DNA of 64,000 nucleotides from Vulcanimicrobiota bacterium (GCA_003168375.1 PMSI01000001.1:1674001-1738000), one strand, 5' to 3'. Positions 41,801-51,254 are shown, numbered from the stretch's first letter. The notes: generated by a model from the sequence alone, not told the origin. Program-made: numbers and translations.

Positions 41801-43285
41801 GTGCTGAACGGGCACGAGCAGGATCACGGATTGACCCTCGAGCGGTTCTATGAGATCGCGATCGAGGCGCGGCCGGCCGCCGTCGACGCTGCGCTTGCAC
41901 GTTTCCCGGCGTCGGCGCGGATCCGGAGCCCGATAGCGATCGGGCTTCGGGCGATGAAGGCCGTCACGGGCGGTGACCTCCCGGGTGGGATCGCGCTGCT
42001 GAAACGTGCCGTCGCCCATTGCGACGGCCAGGCCCGCGAGTACTTGCTGGAACTGCTCATCCCGCTGCTGCTCGCCACGAATGCGCTCGCCGACGCCGAA
42101 GACGCCCTCGCATTAGTCGAGGACACCGTACCCGAGCTCATCCCGGCTTTTGCGGCGTCCCGGGCCTTACTGGCTGCCAGACAGGGCGACGACAACACGA
42201 GCTCGCTGTGGGCGACGGAGGCGCTCATGACGGGGCGTGCGGTTGATCAGCCTATGATCGTCGGCCGCGTGTTGCAGCGCGCGGCGGTTGCGGCATTTTA
42301 CCGGGAGGACTTCGCGGAGGCGCAAGACCGGGCGCTCGAAGCTGCGCGTTGCTACGAGCGGCTGGAGTCCCATCGCAACGCCGCAGCCTGTTACTCCATC
42401 CTGTGCATCATCGCGCAGGACTGGATTGGCGATCCGGACGTCGCGCGATATCATGCGCGGCGCATGACAATGAGCGCTCATCTCGGCGGCGACGTCTCGC
42501 TGGAGAACTGGGGACTGCTGGCTCAACTCGACATTGCCGCGGAGGCCGGCGATACTCGACGAGTCGCATCGCTGCGCGGTCGCCTCGCCGCGAATCCGAT
42601 GAACGAGCAGTATTACCGCGAGCGGTTCACGTACGGAATCATCGACGTCCTCGCGCACGGCTGGGAGGGCCACTTCGACCTTGCGCGCGTTTCATTGAAC
42701 TCATTGCGGAACAAAGACGATCTTTCGCTCTCTGAGAGGGCTCTGTGCGATGGGCTCCTGGCCATCATCGCCCTCTCGAACGGCAACGCAGATCTCGCTC
42801 GGCGACTCGCCCGGCGCACGCTAAGCCAAACGTCCGAGCGGTCGGGAAAGGAGCCGCTGTTCGATTCGCGCCGCCGGCGGATCGCGCGCATCCTCGGTGC
42901 CGCCGTTTGCATCATCCTGCGCGACACCGTCCGCGGTCGGCGCGCGTTGACGCGGTCGATCGATCCCGAACAGCGCTTCGCGCCTCTGATCGACGCGTCG
43001 GGGATGGATGAGGAACGCACGCCCGCGTTGATGCGCGGGTATGCCAAGTTCCTGAATCGCGCGTGCGCGATTGCGAACACAGCGCGTCCGTCGCACGGCT
43101 TGACGGAAGCTGAACTCGAGGTGCTGCGCGCTCTGCCCGCCGGAATGACGCTGGCGACGCTCGCGGCGTCGCTTGGTAAGTCAAGGAAGACTGTCGAGCG
43201 ACAAGTGGGAAACATTTACGCGAAACTGCACGTCGGCAACCGGGCACAGGCGATACTGCGGGCGCGCGAACTGGGAATTCCCTAA
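41801..43285 (+). CDS. LuxR-type HTH regulator with helical-repeat sensor region
   Basis: A 494-residue protein (GTG 41801; TTG 41768 would add 11 residues). The body from about residue 20 to 400 is built of TPR-like helix pairs (MIVGRVLQRAAVAAFYREDFAEAQDRALEAARCYERL; AACYSILCIIAQDWIGDP), as in MalT-like regulators but without the N-terminal P-loop ATPase. The last 60 residues form a LuxR HTH (GLTEAELEVLRALPAGMTLATLAASLGKSRKTVERQVGNIYAKL). It should bind DNA in response to a ligand or partner caught by the helical repeats. The tiny ORF and HD-GYP gene lie downstream. Confidence 0.8.
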   Translation: MLNGHEQDHGLTLERFYEIAIEARPAAVDAALARFPASARIRSPIAIGLRAMKAVTGGDLPGGIALLKRAVAHCDGQAREYLLELLIPLLLATNALADAEDALALVEDTVPELIPAFAASRALLAARQGDDNTSSLWATEALMTGRAVDQPMIVGRVLQRAAVAAFYREDFAEAQDRALEAARCYERLESHRNAAACYSILCIIAQDWIGDPDVARYHARRMTMSAHLGGDVSLENWGLLAQLDIAAEAGDTRRVASLRGRLAANPMNEQYYRERFTYGIIDVLAHGWEGHFDLARVSLNSLRNKDDLSLSERALCDGLLAIIALSNGNADLARRLARRTLSQTSERSGKEPLFDSRRRRIARILGAAVCIILRDTVRGRRALTRSIDPEQRFAPLIDASGMDEERTPALMRGYAKFLNRACAIANTARPSHGLTEAELEVLRALPAGMTLATLAASLGKSRKTVERQVGNIYAKLHVGNRAQAILRARELGIP

Positions 43286-43299
43286 GATGCTAGCGAGCT

Positions 43300-43325
43300 A
43301 AAAACCGCGTCGTGGCGCGGCTTTT
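43300..43325 (+). terminator. Terminator-like hairpin after the LuxR gene
   Basis: AAAACCGCG and CGCGGCTTTT flank a short loop (TCGTGG), giving a GC stem with A-rich and T-rich ends, 15 bp after the stop codon. Confidence 0.7.
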
Positions 43326-43421
43326 CGGAGCGAATGAGGCATACGCCTCATGCGCGCAGGCGCTCCCGGGGATATGCTCTGCTCACTTCCGCTGCTCACC
43401 GCCTTTTGGAGAGAGCCAAAT

Positions 43422-43508
43422 ATGGATGTCAGCCAAATCGCGTTTTCCCTTATCCACGCGGTCATCGCGCTCATCGCCCAGCCCGGGCTGCCCCCCGTCA
43501 ACCTGTAA
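43422..43508 (+). CDS. 28-residue ORF with strong ribosome site
   Basis: ATG 43422 is preceded by GGAGAGAG at an ideal distance. The peptide begins MDVSQIAFSLIHAVIALIAQ and ends PGLPPVNL before TAA. It is an amphipathic-to-hydrophobic helix followed by a proline tail, compatible with a membrane-associated microprotein. It may instead be a leader peptide for the gene at 43518, 9 bp downstream. It is too short for usual ORF callers. Confidence 0.6.
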   Translation: MDVSQIAFSLIHAVIALIAQPGLPPVNL

Positions 43509-43517
43509 GGTTCATTC

Positions 43518-43886
43518 ATGTATCAGCTCGCTACTGACGGGTATCCCGTCGACCGCACGGGCCTGTTCATTGCGTCGTGCACCTCGATGCTGCCGACCAC
43601 CGAGAACATGAATCTCGTGCGCTCCGCGAAGAAGCTCGTGCGCAGCGTACTCGACGGCGCGGACATCAAGCCGCTTCGCGACCTCATCCACCGCGCCGAA
43701 GCGTGGTGCAGCGACGTCGACGACGTGCTCGCCGCAGCCGGACAGGCCGTTATCGACGAGATGCACGGCGTGTCGCGCGCAAGCCTTCACGACGCCGTTC
43801 GCCGGGTCGCACAAATCGAGCGTGACGTGTTCGCCGTCATGCGCCGCGACATGGAAGGCACCGTCCGCGCGGCGTACGCCGGCTAA
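43518..43886 (+). CDS. Unknown protein between microprotein and HD-GYP genes
   Basis: A 122-residue mainly helical protein (NMNLVRSAKKLVRSVLDGADIKPLRDLIHRAEAW, LAAAGQAVIDEMHGVSRASLHDAVRRVAQIERDVFAVMRRDMEG). It resembles a four-helix-type regulatory protein and has one Cys in FIASCTSM and another in AWCSDV. I recognise no family. AAGG lies upstream of ATG 43518. It is 16 bp before the HD-GYP gene, so the three genes from 43422 may form one unit. Confidence 0.65.
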   Translation: MYQLATDGYPVDRTGLFIASCTSMLPTTENMNLVRSAKKLVRSVLDGADIKPLRDLIHRAEAWCSDVDDVLAAAGQAVIDEMHGVSRASLHDAVRRVAQIERDVFAVMRRDMEGTVRAAYAG

Positions 43887-43902
43887 GCAGACGGTAGCGG
43901 CG

Positions 43903-44964
43903 ATGCGCGATCACGACGACCTGTACGAAGCGCCGCACTCCGGACGCGCACACGTCGCAGAGCTCCTCGACGAACGGCGCACGCAGATCGCTGACGACAT
44001 CGTCGCGCGTTTGCGCCGCTGCGACGAGATCATGGTCTCGCCGATCGTCGTCCGCACGCTCGTTCACGCGCTGGCTCGTTCGATCACCGAGAGCTCGCCC
44101 GAGATCCTCGTGCACTGGTCGCGCATGGTCCATCACGCGCACTCCGCCCCGGTCGTCGTCGCGATGATCGATACCGCCTGCGAAGTCACCGAAGAGCTCG
44201 CCCACGCCGAGCATGGTGACGTCGCGATGATCGTCGTGTTCCTCGAGATCATTCGCTCGAGTGCCGTCTCGCTGGTCGTGCACGATCTGCCGTCGCTGAC
44301 CGGCGAACCGGCGATGCACACTGCGATCGAGTCGCTGCTCGCGATGCTCCGCGCTCGCGACGACGCGACCTGCACCCACTCCCGCGCCACGGGCGATTGG
44401 TCGCGCCGCATCGCGCTGCGGATGGGCCTCGGCGCCGAAATGACCGATCGGGTCGCGAAGGCGGGTGTCCTGCACGACATCGGCAAGATCCGTGTCCCGG
44501 ACGCGATCCTGTTCAAACCGGGCCCTCTCGACGAGGCGGAGTGGGCGATCATGAAGCGGCACGCCGAGTCCGGCGCCGAGATCCTGGCCCAAATCCCCGC
44601 GCTCGCCGTGTATGCGCCGATCGTCGCCAGTCATCACGAATGGTTCGACGGCCGCGGTTACCCGTGCGGCCTGCGGCGCGACGAAATCTCGCTCGAGGCG
44701 CGCGTCGTCGCCGTCGCCGACTCGTTCCACGCGATGACGTCCGAACGGCCCTATCGCCGGCCGCTCTCGTACGGTGAAGCGATCGCGGTCCTCGGGTCCG
44801 GTCGCGGGAGCCAGTGGGATCCCGAGATCACCGACGTGATGATCGCGCTGGCCGCCGAGGACCGCAACAGCTCCGCCGACGCGAACCTCAGCGCGCTGTC
44901 GACCTCGTTCTTCGGCGACCGGCTGCGGAGCGGACAGATCGCGCGCGATCGCCGCGCGATGTGA
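43903..44964 (+). CDS. HD-GYP cyclic-di-GMP phosphodiesterase-like protein
   Basis: A 353-residue protein; ATG 43903 is the natural start (the longer frame reads through the previous gene). An N-terminal four-helix sensory region (about 10-150: VVRTLVHALARSITES, VVVAMIDTACEVTEELAHAEHGDVAMIVVFLEI) precedes the HD-GYP domain (about 150-330). HDIGK at 191-195, His in KRHAESGAEIL, HHEWFDGRGYP at 244-254 and ARVVAVADSFHAMTSERPYRR are intact. It would hydrolyse c-di-GMP or a related dinucleotide. Its regulation may involve the adjacent LuxR-type gene. Confidence 0.88.
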   Translation: MRDHDDLYEAPHSGRAHVAELLDERRTQIADDIVARLRRCDEIMVSPIVVRTLVHALARSITESSPEILVHWSRMVHHAHSAPVVVAMIDTACEVTEELAHAEHGDVAMIVVFLEIIRSSAVSLVVHDLPSLTGEPAMHTAIESLLAMLRARDDATCTHSRATGDWSRRIALRMGLGAEMTDRVAKAGVLHDIGKIRVPDAILFKPGPLDEAEWAIMKRHAESGAEILAQIPALAVYAPIVASHHEWFDGRGYPCGLRRDEISLEARVVAVADSFHAMTSERPYRRPLSYGEAIAVLGSGRGSQWDPEITDVMIALAAEDRNSSADANLSALSTSFFGDRLRSGQIARDRRAM

Positions 44965-44978
44965 GCTGAGCTCGGGTT

Positions 44979-47900
44979 CTAGAGCGCTTCGAGCAACATC
45001 CGCAGCGTCGGGAGCTGCTCGGTCGCCGTGCGCGCCGGGAGATCGATCGTGATCCGCCCCTCGCTGAAGCGAAACTTGTTCTTCGTGATCGACTGGAGCT
45101 TCGCGATCGAGGCAGGATCGAGCCGAAATGCGCTGCCGACGCCGAGCGTGAGCCGCTGCTCGTTGATCACGACGCGGGTCACCCCGACTTTCAGCGCCAT
45201 GACGCGCAGCCCCGTGATCTCGACCAGCGCGTCGAACTCCGGCGGCGTCGGTCCGAAGCGGTCGCGCACCGAGGCGACCGTTTCCTCGACCTGAGCCAGC
45301 GTCCGCGCCGCGGCGAGCTGCTGGTAGATCGCGATCTTCTGAGAGACCTGCGGGATGTAGTCGTCGGGGACGTAGGCGTCGAGTTTGACGTCGATGACCG
45401 CCTCGCGGACCTCCGGAGCTGGTCGAAGGGCTGTCGAACGACGGTCGGCGACGGCTTCAGCCAGCAGTTGCACGTAGGTCTCGAAGCCGACGGCGCCGAT
45501 GAACCCGGACTGGGCCGCGCCGAGCAGGTTGCCGGCGCCGCGGATCTCGAGGTCGCGCATCGCGATCTGGAGCCCGCTGCCGAGATGGGTGAACTCGCGA
45601 ATCGCCTCGAGTCTCGCCTTGGCCTCCTCGGAGAGCGCCTTGTGCGCTTGGTAGAGCAGAAACGCGTAGGCTTGATGGTTCGAGCGCCCGACGCGGCCGC
45701 GCAACTGATAGAGCTGCGCCAACCCGAACTTGTCGGCGTCGTTGACGACGATCGTGTTCACGTTGGGGATGTCGATCCCGTTCTCGATGATCGTGGTCGA
45801 GACGAAAACGTCGATCTCGCCGTCGATGAATCGGCTCATGACCGGCTCGAGCTCGTGCTCGCGCATCTGCCCGTGGCCGACGGCGACGCGCGCCTTCGGA
45901 ACGAGCTGCTCGAGCGCGCGGGCAACGCCGTAGATCGACTCGATCCGGTTGTGGACGTAGTACACCTGCCCGCCGCGATCGATCTCGTTCACGATCGCGC
46001 GCTGCACGACCGCATCCGACGCGGGCACGACGACCGTCTTGATCGACATGCGGTTCTTCGGCGCGGTCTGGATCAGCGAGAGGTCGCGCACGCCCATCAG
46101 CGACATCTGCAGCGTGCGCGGGATCGGCGTCGCGGAGAGCGTCAGGACGTCGACCGTCGCCTTGAGCTGCTTGAGGCGCTCCTTGTGCATCACCCCGAAG
46201 CGCTGCTCCTCGTCGACCACGATCAGCCCGAGGTCGCGGAACACGACGTCCTTCTGCAAGATCCGGTGGGTGCCGACGACAACGTCGACCTTGCCTTGCG
46301 CGAGGTCGTTCAGGATCGCTTGCGCCTCTTTCTTGGTCTTGAAGCGCGAGAGCTCTTCGATCCGCAGCGGGAAAGAAGCGAAGCGCGCCGTGAACGTTCG
46401 GTGGTGCTGCGAAGCCAGCAGCGTGGTCGGGCACAGCACCGCGACCTGCTTGCGGTCGGCGACCGCCTTGAAGATCGCGCGCACCGCGACCTCGGTCTTC
46501 CCGTAGCCGACGTCGCCGCACACGAGGCGGTCCATCGGCTTGGGTTCCTCCATGTCGTGCTTGGTGTCGACGATCGCCGTCGCTTGATCGGGGGTCGGTT
46601 CGTACGGGAACGACTCCTCGAGCTCGGCTTGCCACGGCGTGTCCGGACCGAACGCGTGGCCGCGCGCGACCTCACGCTCCGCGTACAGCTCGACCAGCCC
46701 TTCGGCGATCGCCGCGAGCTTCTCCGAGACGCGCGTCTTCGTGCGCGCCCAGTCCGAGCCGCCCATCTTGGAGAGCCGCGGCGCGGCGCCTTCGCTCGCG
46801 CTGTACTTGGTGACTTGGTGCATCTGGTGCACCGGCACCAGCATGCGGTCCGTCCCCGCGTACCGCAGGTCGAGATAGTCGCTCGTCGCGCCGAGGATCG
46901 TCTCGGTGCGCAGCCCGAGATACTGACCGATGCCGTGAACGGCGTGCACGACGTAGTCGCCGACCTTGAGGTCGGCGAGCGTCACCGGCACGCCTTCCTT
47001 CACCGCGCGCAGCTTCACGCGCTTGGCGGGCTGCCCGTAGATCTCACGGTCGCCCAAGACGTGCAGGTGCAGCGCCGGGATCGAGAAGCCGCTCTCGATC
47101 GAGCCTTGGTCGACAAATACCGTGCCCGTCTTGCGCATCTGCGCGACGCCGTTGGTGCCGGCGGCGCGCAGATGGACGAGCGTCGCCGAGCGTTCGACGG
47201 TGACGTCGGCGGCGCGTACGATCTCGGCGAGGCGCGAAGCGCCGGTTGCGACCAGCCACACGGTGTCGCCGGCGGCGACCCACGCGCGAACCTGCTGGGT
47301 GAACAGTTCGATGCGGCGGTTGAAGTGCTCGGCCGGGCGCGTTTCGAGTACGAACGTGTCGACGGCGCGCGGGAGCCAAGCGAGATCGCCGGCTTCGATC
47401 CCGCCGGTCATCGTCAGGACGCGCCGTGCGGCGAGCCGCTCGCGATGGCCGACCAATCGCGGGTACGGCGCGATGACGTCGGCGAGCAGTGCTTCGCCGA
47501 CTTCGTCGTCACGAACGTCGAGCTCGCCGGAGTCGACGCCGGCCATCAGCGCCTCGGCGCCGCGCGCGCGTTCGTCGTCGAGACCGTGCTCGACCGTTTC
47601 GAGCATCCCGGGTTCTTCGAGGACGACCAAGGCGTCGCCGTGGAGGTAATCGAGGATCGTCGCCTGCGCGTCGTAGGCGAGCGCGAGCCACGGCTCGGGG
47701 ACGTCGGCTCCGCCGCCGAGATACGCGCGCAGCGCCGAGATCACGTTCGCCTCGCCGGCGGCGCGCGCCAGCACGTTCTCGCGCAGCGCTTCGTCGCGCA
47801 GGATCTCGAGCCACGGCGTGACCGAGACCGCGTCGAGCGTCCCGGTCGAGCGCTGCGACTGCAGGTCGAACGGGCGAATCGAGTCGACCTCGTCGCCAAA

Positions 47901-48557
47901 GAACTCGACGCGCACCGGCTGCTCCGCGGTGGCGGGGAACACGTCCAGAATCCCACCGCGCACCGCGTACTCGCCGGCCGCGCTCACCACGTCGACGCGC
48001 GCGTACCCGAGGCGATAGAGTCGTTGGAGCGTCGTCTCCCAGCCCGCGCTCTCGTTCGCGCGCAGACGAAACGAGGCGTCCTCGAAAACGCTGCGCGGGA
48101 TGACGTACTGCCGCAGCGCGGCGACCGGGGCGACGATCACCTGGGGCTTGCGCGCGCACATCTCGGCGAGCAGCGTCATGCGCGCGCTGCGCTCCGAGGG
48201 CGATTCGATCGCGCCCAGCGTCTCGTCGCGCGCGCGCAGCAGCGCCACCGTCTCGGCCGCGCTCGCACCCAGGTAGTAGGTGAGGTCGGTGAAGGTCCGC
48301 TCGGCGACGTCGGTCGTCGGGACGACGACGAAGATCTGGCCTCGCAGAACGTTGTGCAGCGCCGCCAGCAGGTACGGCCGGGCCGTGCTCGTCGTCTCGT
48401 GGAGCGCGAACGCCAGCCCGCGCCCGGCCAACGGCGTCCGAAGCCGCTCGATCAGCTCGGCGAGCGGACGAGAGGAAGCAGGGAGGGCTCGAACGAGGCT
48501 CGGCGCGAGGGCAGCTTGCGGCACGGCCTCCAAGTGTACCACGTGCGTCCGCATCAT
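44979..48557 (-). CDS. mfd: Transcription-repair coupling factor
   Basis: A 1192-residue Mfd. The UvrB-homology module is at the N-terminus (VVPTTDVAERTFTDLTYYL and EYAVRGGILDVFP). The RNA polymerase interaction CarD-like domain is marked by ADLKVGDYVVHAVHGIGQYLGL. The RecG-like translocase has CGDVGYGKTEVAVRAIFKAV (Walker A), IVVDEEQRFGVMHKERL (DEEQ box) and LTLSATPIPRTLQMSLMGVRDL. QLRGRVGRSNHQAYAF and the C-terminal TRCF domain complete it. It removes RNA polymerase stalled at lesions and recruits UvrA. Its start overlaps the GT2 stop by 4 bp, placing it at the end of a glycan operon. Confidence 0.96.
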   Translation of the reverse strand: MMRTHVVHLEAVPQAALAPSLVRALPASSRPLAELIERLRTPLAGRGLAFALHETTSTARPYLLAALHNVLRGQIFVVVPTTDVAERTFTDLTYYLGASAAETVALLRARDETLGAIESPSERSARMTLLAEMCARKPQVIVAPVAALRQYVIPRSVFEDASFRLRANESAGWETTLQRLYRLGYARVDVVSAAGEYAVRGGILDVFPATAEQPVRVEFFGDEVDSIRPFDLQSQRSTGTLDAVSVTPWLEILRDEALRENVLARAAGEANVISALRAYLGGGADVPEPWLALAYDAQATILDYLHGDALVVLEEPGMLETVEHGLDDERARGAEALMAGVDSGELDVRDDEVGEALLADVIAPYPRLVGHRERLAARRVLTMTGGIEAGDLAWLPRAVDTFVLETRPAEHFNRRIELFTQQVRAWVAAGDTVWLVATGASRLAEIVRAADVTVERSATLVHLRAAGTNGVAQMRKTGTVFVDQGSIESGFSIPALHLHVLGDREIYGQPAKRVKLRAVKEGVPVTLADLKVGDYVVHAVHGIGQYLGLRTETILGATSDYLDLRYAGTDRMLVPVHQMHQVTKYSASEGAAPRLSKMGGSDWARTKTRVSEKLAAIAEGLVELYAEREVARGHAFGPDTPWQAELEESFPYEPTPDQATAIVDTKHDMEEPKPMDRLVCGDVGYGKTEVAVRAIFKAVADRKQVAVLCPTTLLASQHHRTFTARFASFPLRIEELSRFKTKKEAQAILNDLAQGKVDVVVGTHRILQKDVVFRDLGLIVVDEEQRFGVMHKERLKQLKATVDVLTLSATPIPRTLQMSLMGVRDLSLIQTAPKNRMSIKTVVVPASDAVVQRAIVNEIDRGGQVYYVHNRIESIYGVARALEQLVPKARVAVGHGQMREHELEPVMSRFIDGEIDVFVSTTIIENGIDIPNVNTIVVNDADKFGLAQLYQLRGRVGRSNHQAYAFLLYQAHKALSEEAKARLEAIREFTHLGSGLQIAMRDLEIRGAGNLLGAAQSGFIGAVGFETYVQLLAEAVADRRSTALRPAPEVREAVIDVKLDAYVPDDYIPQVSQKIAIYQQLAAARTLAQVEETVASVRDRFGPTPPEFDALVEITGLRVMALKVGVTRVVINEQRLTLGVGSAFRLDPASIAKLQSITKNKFRFSEGRITIDLPARTATEQLPTLRMLLEAL

Positions 48558-49819
48558 CGCGGCGGTTCCGAGCAGCGTTCGATCGTGAGCGCGACGATGC
48601 CCACGGTCAGCGCGCGATCGTCGTTCATGCCCAGCGAGCGAGGCGTGGCGGGCGCGATGCCGTCGATCTCGACGAGGAGTTCGGACCGTCCGGCAGTGCG
48701 GTCCGGGGGCACGGATATCTCATAGCAGCACGGTCCGTCCAGGCGCTCCTCGATCTCCGCGATCGCACTGCCGTTGACGGCGACTCGGACGCGCGACACC
48801 TCCCGGCCGACTCCGACGAGGTGCACGAGCTCGAGCACGACCCGGAGCGCGACCGTCCCCACGCGATCGGCGGCGCGCACGGGCAGACAGATTCGCAACG
48901 CTCCGCGCGCCCAGCTCCCCCACCCCTCGGGAGGGTACGCCCCGTTGACCTTGTAGCGAAATGCGTTTCCCGCCCGCGCGAAGATCAGCCGCTCGCCGAG
49001 CGCATACCGGTTACGCCGGCGATACGCCTGCGTGGTGAGCGTCGCTGCGATCTCGCGCATCTCCGCGTTCATCCGATCGTGCGCGGCGTTCAGGCTGCGC
49101 CGGACGAGCTGTTCACGCCACACCGGGTCGCCCAGGCGCGCCGCGATGCCGGCCAGCTCGGCCGCCCGCCGCGACGCCGTCCAGCGCGGCGGGACGCCCG
49201 CCGAGTGCACGACGTCGGGCCACCGGTGCACCCCGTAGCGGCACCACGGTTCGTCGAGAAACTGCAGCCAAAAATGGAGATCGGAGTGGATCGCTTTCGG
49301 GGCAGGACGCCAGCCGTACGGCAGGCGGCGATACGCTGCTATGGTATGTCCCCCGCTGGCCAGCCCGAAGCCGACCTCGTTTCGGCGCATGCGTTTGAGC
49401 GCGTTTGCGTCGTTGCGCGCGTCGAACATGACCGTGTCGGCGTGACCCTCGGGCGTGACGTCGATCTGCATCGAGTGCGCGAGATCGTGATCGGCCAGCA
49501 GGCCGGCCAGCGTTTCGAGATGATCGGGAAACCACAGATCGTCGTCGCACTGATAGGCGACGTAGCATCCTCGCGCGTGCTGCAGCGCGGCGTGGCGGCT
49601 CAGCTCGCCGTGGCGCTCGCCCTTCGGATTGGAAACGTAGCGCACCCTCGGGTCGCGTTCGGCGATGGCGGCGACGATCTCGGCAGTGCGCGGTGGTGCG
49701 CCATCGCCGACCACGATGAGCTCGAAGTCGCGCACGGTCTGGGCGAGAACGCTTTCGATCGAGAACCAGAGCGTATCGACGTGGTCGTGGGTCGGGAGGA
49801 TGACGGTGAATTGCGTCAT
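48554..49819 (-). CDS. GT2 glycosyltransferase with C-terminal beta-sandwich
   Basis: A 421-residue protein with GT-A features in residues 1-210 (TVILPTHDHVDTLWFSIESVLAQT, ELIVVGDGAPPRTAEIV, YQCDDDLWFPDHLETL as DxD). A helical linker leads to a C-terminal beta-rich domain (about 310-415: VALRVVLELVHLVGVGREVSRVRVAVNGSAIAEI and CYEISVPPDRTAGRSELLVEIDG), like accessory carbohydrate-binding modules on capsule glycosyltransferases. It has no membrane helices. It overlaps the sugar-oxidoreductase gene upstream and mfd downstream by 4 bp each. Confidence 0.85.
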   Translation of the reverse strand: MTQFTVILPTHDHVDTLWFSIESVLAQTVRDFELIVVGDGAPPRTAEIVAAIAERDPRVRYVSNPKGERHGELSRHAALQHARGCYVAYQCDDDLWFPDHLETLAGLLADHDLAHSMQIDVTPEGHADTVMFDARNDANALKRMRRNEVGFGLASGGHTIAAYRRLPYGWRPAPKAIHSDLHFWLQFLDEPWCRYGVHRWPDVVHSAGVPPRWTASRRAAELAGIAARLGDPVWREQLVRRSLNAAHDRMNAEMREIAATLTTQAYRRRNRYALGERLIFARAGNAFRYKVNGAYPPEGWGSWARGALRICLPVRAADRVGTVALRVVLELVHLVGVGREVSRVRVAVNGSAIAEIEERLDGPCCYEISVPPDRTAGRSELLVEIDGIAPATPRSLGMNDDRALTVGIVALTIERCSEPPR

Positions 49820-50742
49820 GCACCGACAGCGATGCCGGCCAGGGCCCGCAGCTCTGCGATCGCGCGAACGATACGCAGACCGTCGGCAGCCGAGCTCTTG
49901 GGTGGGGGCCCCATCCCTTGGACGAAGCTGATGAACGCTTGCAGTTCCGCAACGAGCGGAAGGGTGTTCGCAAATCCCCGGAACTCCGGTTCGGGGACGG
50001 CGTCGCCGCGGAGTGCCCCGGTCGTGCGATCGATCCGCAACGCCTCGTCATAAGCACCACCGAGCGTCGCGATGCCGTCCCGGCAGCGCAGCTGAACCGA
50101 GCGCACGCGCTCGGGCGATCGTACGCTGAGCTCGAAGCGAAGCCACAACGGCTCCCGCAACAGGCCCGTCAAGGCCAGGAGCCGGCCCCCGGCGATCTCC
50201 GCCGCAGCCGCAACAGGCCGCGGGATCTCGCCCAAAATCTCCAGCCCGATCGCCAGCTCGTGGGGCAGCAGGATCCACGCCGCGTCGGCGTCGGGATGCG
50301 GGTGGCCCCAACCGAGCCGTTGGGTTGCGACGCCGCAGACCGGCCCGAGCTCTTCGGAGCGCGCGATCGCGGCGAGCGCGACGACGCCGGGATGATAACG
50401 CCACTTGTCCATCACGAAAACGCGGTCGCCGGCGGTCTCGACGATCCGCCGCGCCGCCGCCACGTCGTCCGTCAACGGCTTCTCGCAGAAGATCGGGATG
50501 TTCGTCTGCGCGAGTCGCATCACGACGTCCGCGTGGGTGGACGTCGGGGTGGCGACGACCGCGGCATCGACGGCCGGCAGCGAATCGATCGAATCGACGA
50601 CCGCCGCCGCTCCGCCGTCGCCCGCTCGAGCGACGGCGGCCGGATCGCGTGCGACCACGACGACGCCCACGCCGGCCGTGACCAGATCGCGCAGGATGTG
50701 CGCGCCCCACCGGCCGCAGCCGACGAGCGCGACCGTCAGCAT
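49816..50742 (-). CDS. Gfo/Idh/MocA family oxidoreductase
   Basis: A 308-residue protein with Rossmann start TVALVGCGRWGAHILRDLVTAG, the AVVATPTSTHADVVMR loop and the EKP motif (FCEKPLTDDVAAARRIVE), then a second domain (GPVCGVATQRLGWGHPHPDADAAWILLPHEL with the active-site His). Such enzymes oxidise or reduce nucleotide sugars and inositols with NAD(P). The position between an RmlC-like and a GT2 gene suggests it makes a modified sugar for a surface glycan. Confidence 0.88.
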   Translation of the reverse strand: MLTVALVGCGRWGAHILRDLVTAGVGVVVVARDPAAVARAGDGGAAAVVDSIDSLPAVDAAVVATPTSTHADVVMRLAQTNIPIFCEKPLTDDVAAARRIVETAGDRVFVMDKWRYHPGVVALAAIARSEELGPVCGVATQRLGWGHPHPDADAAWILLPHELAIGLEILGEIPRPVAAAAEIAGGRLLALTGLLREPLWLRFELSVRSPERVRSVQLRCRDGIATLGGAYDEALRIDRTTGALRGDAVPEPEFRGFANTLPLVAELQAFISFVQGMGPPPKSSAADGLRIVRAIAELRALAGIAVGA

Positions 50743-51254
50743 CGCGTCGTGCGAACCCGTAGCTGGTCGAGGAGTTCCGCCAGCGGCTGCGCGGAGGCGT
50801 CACGCTCCGAAAGGAGCGGCGCCGTCAGGGGCCACCGCAAGCCCAAGTCCGGATCATCCCAACGGCACCCCAGCTCGTCGTCTTGGGGATTCCAGTACGA
50901 CGTAACGCCATAGCAGAACGTCATCTCCTGCGCGAAGCAAAACCCGTGCGCGATTCCGGGCGGGATCTTCAAGAGCGCCCGCCGGGTGCCGGCGAGCTCG
51001 ATCATGTGAGTCGTTCGGAAGCCTCGGCTCTGCGCTCGCAGGTCGCACAAACCGACGATCATCGTTCCGGCGATCGGGACGAGATAGTCGAAGTGCCGCA
51101 GGTGTACGTGCACGCCGCGAAGCGTATTCGGACGCGACTGAACCAGATTCCATTGCACGGGTCGATCGGCGAGCCATTCATCGCGGAAGAGTTCGGTGAG
51201 GTCGCCCCGCGCATCGGAATGGGTCTGCAAGGCTATGAGCGCGACATCGTCCAC
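50736..51254 (-). CDS. RmlC-like sugar 3,5-epimerase family cupin
   Basis: A 172-residue cupin similar to dTDP-4-dehydrorhamnose 3,5-epimerase (RGDLTELFRDEWL, NTLRGVHVHLRHFDYLVP with the active-site His, MTFCYGVTSYWNPQDDELGCRWDDPDLGLRWP). The family Tyr/Asp region is present, but no other rml genes lie nearby, so it may act on another nucleotide sugar. It is the first gene of the glycan-mfd operon. Upstream 51255-51471 contains the promoter region shared with the divergent sulfotransferase gene. Confidence 0.85.
   Translation of the reverse strand: MDDVALIALQTHSDARGDLTELFRDEWLADRPVQWNLVQSRPNTLRGVHVHLRHFDYLVPIAGTMIVGLCDLRAQSRGFRTTHMIELAGTRRALLKIPPGIAHGFCFAQEMTFCYGVTSYWNPQDDELGCRWDDPDLGLRWPLTAPLLSERDASAQPLAELLDQLRVRTTRC

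Noticed and set aside
45468-48725. A 1085-residue plus-strand open frame opposite mfd
   Set aside because: It mirrors the codon pattern of mfd, is very Arg/Asp/Glu/His-rich and has no recognisable domain; long antisense frames are common at this GC content.
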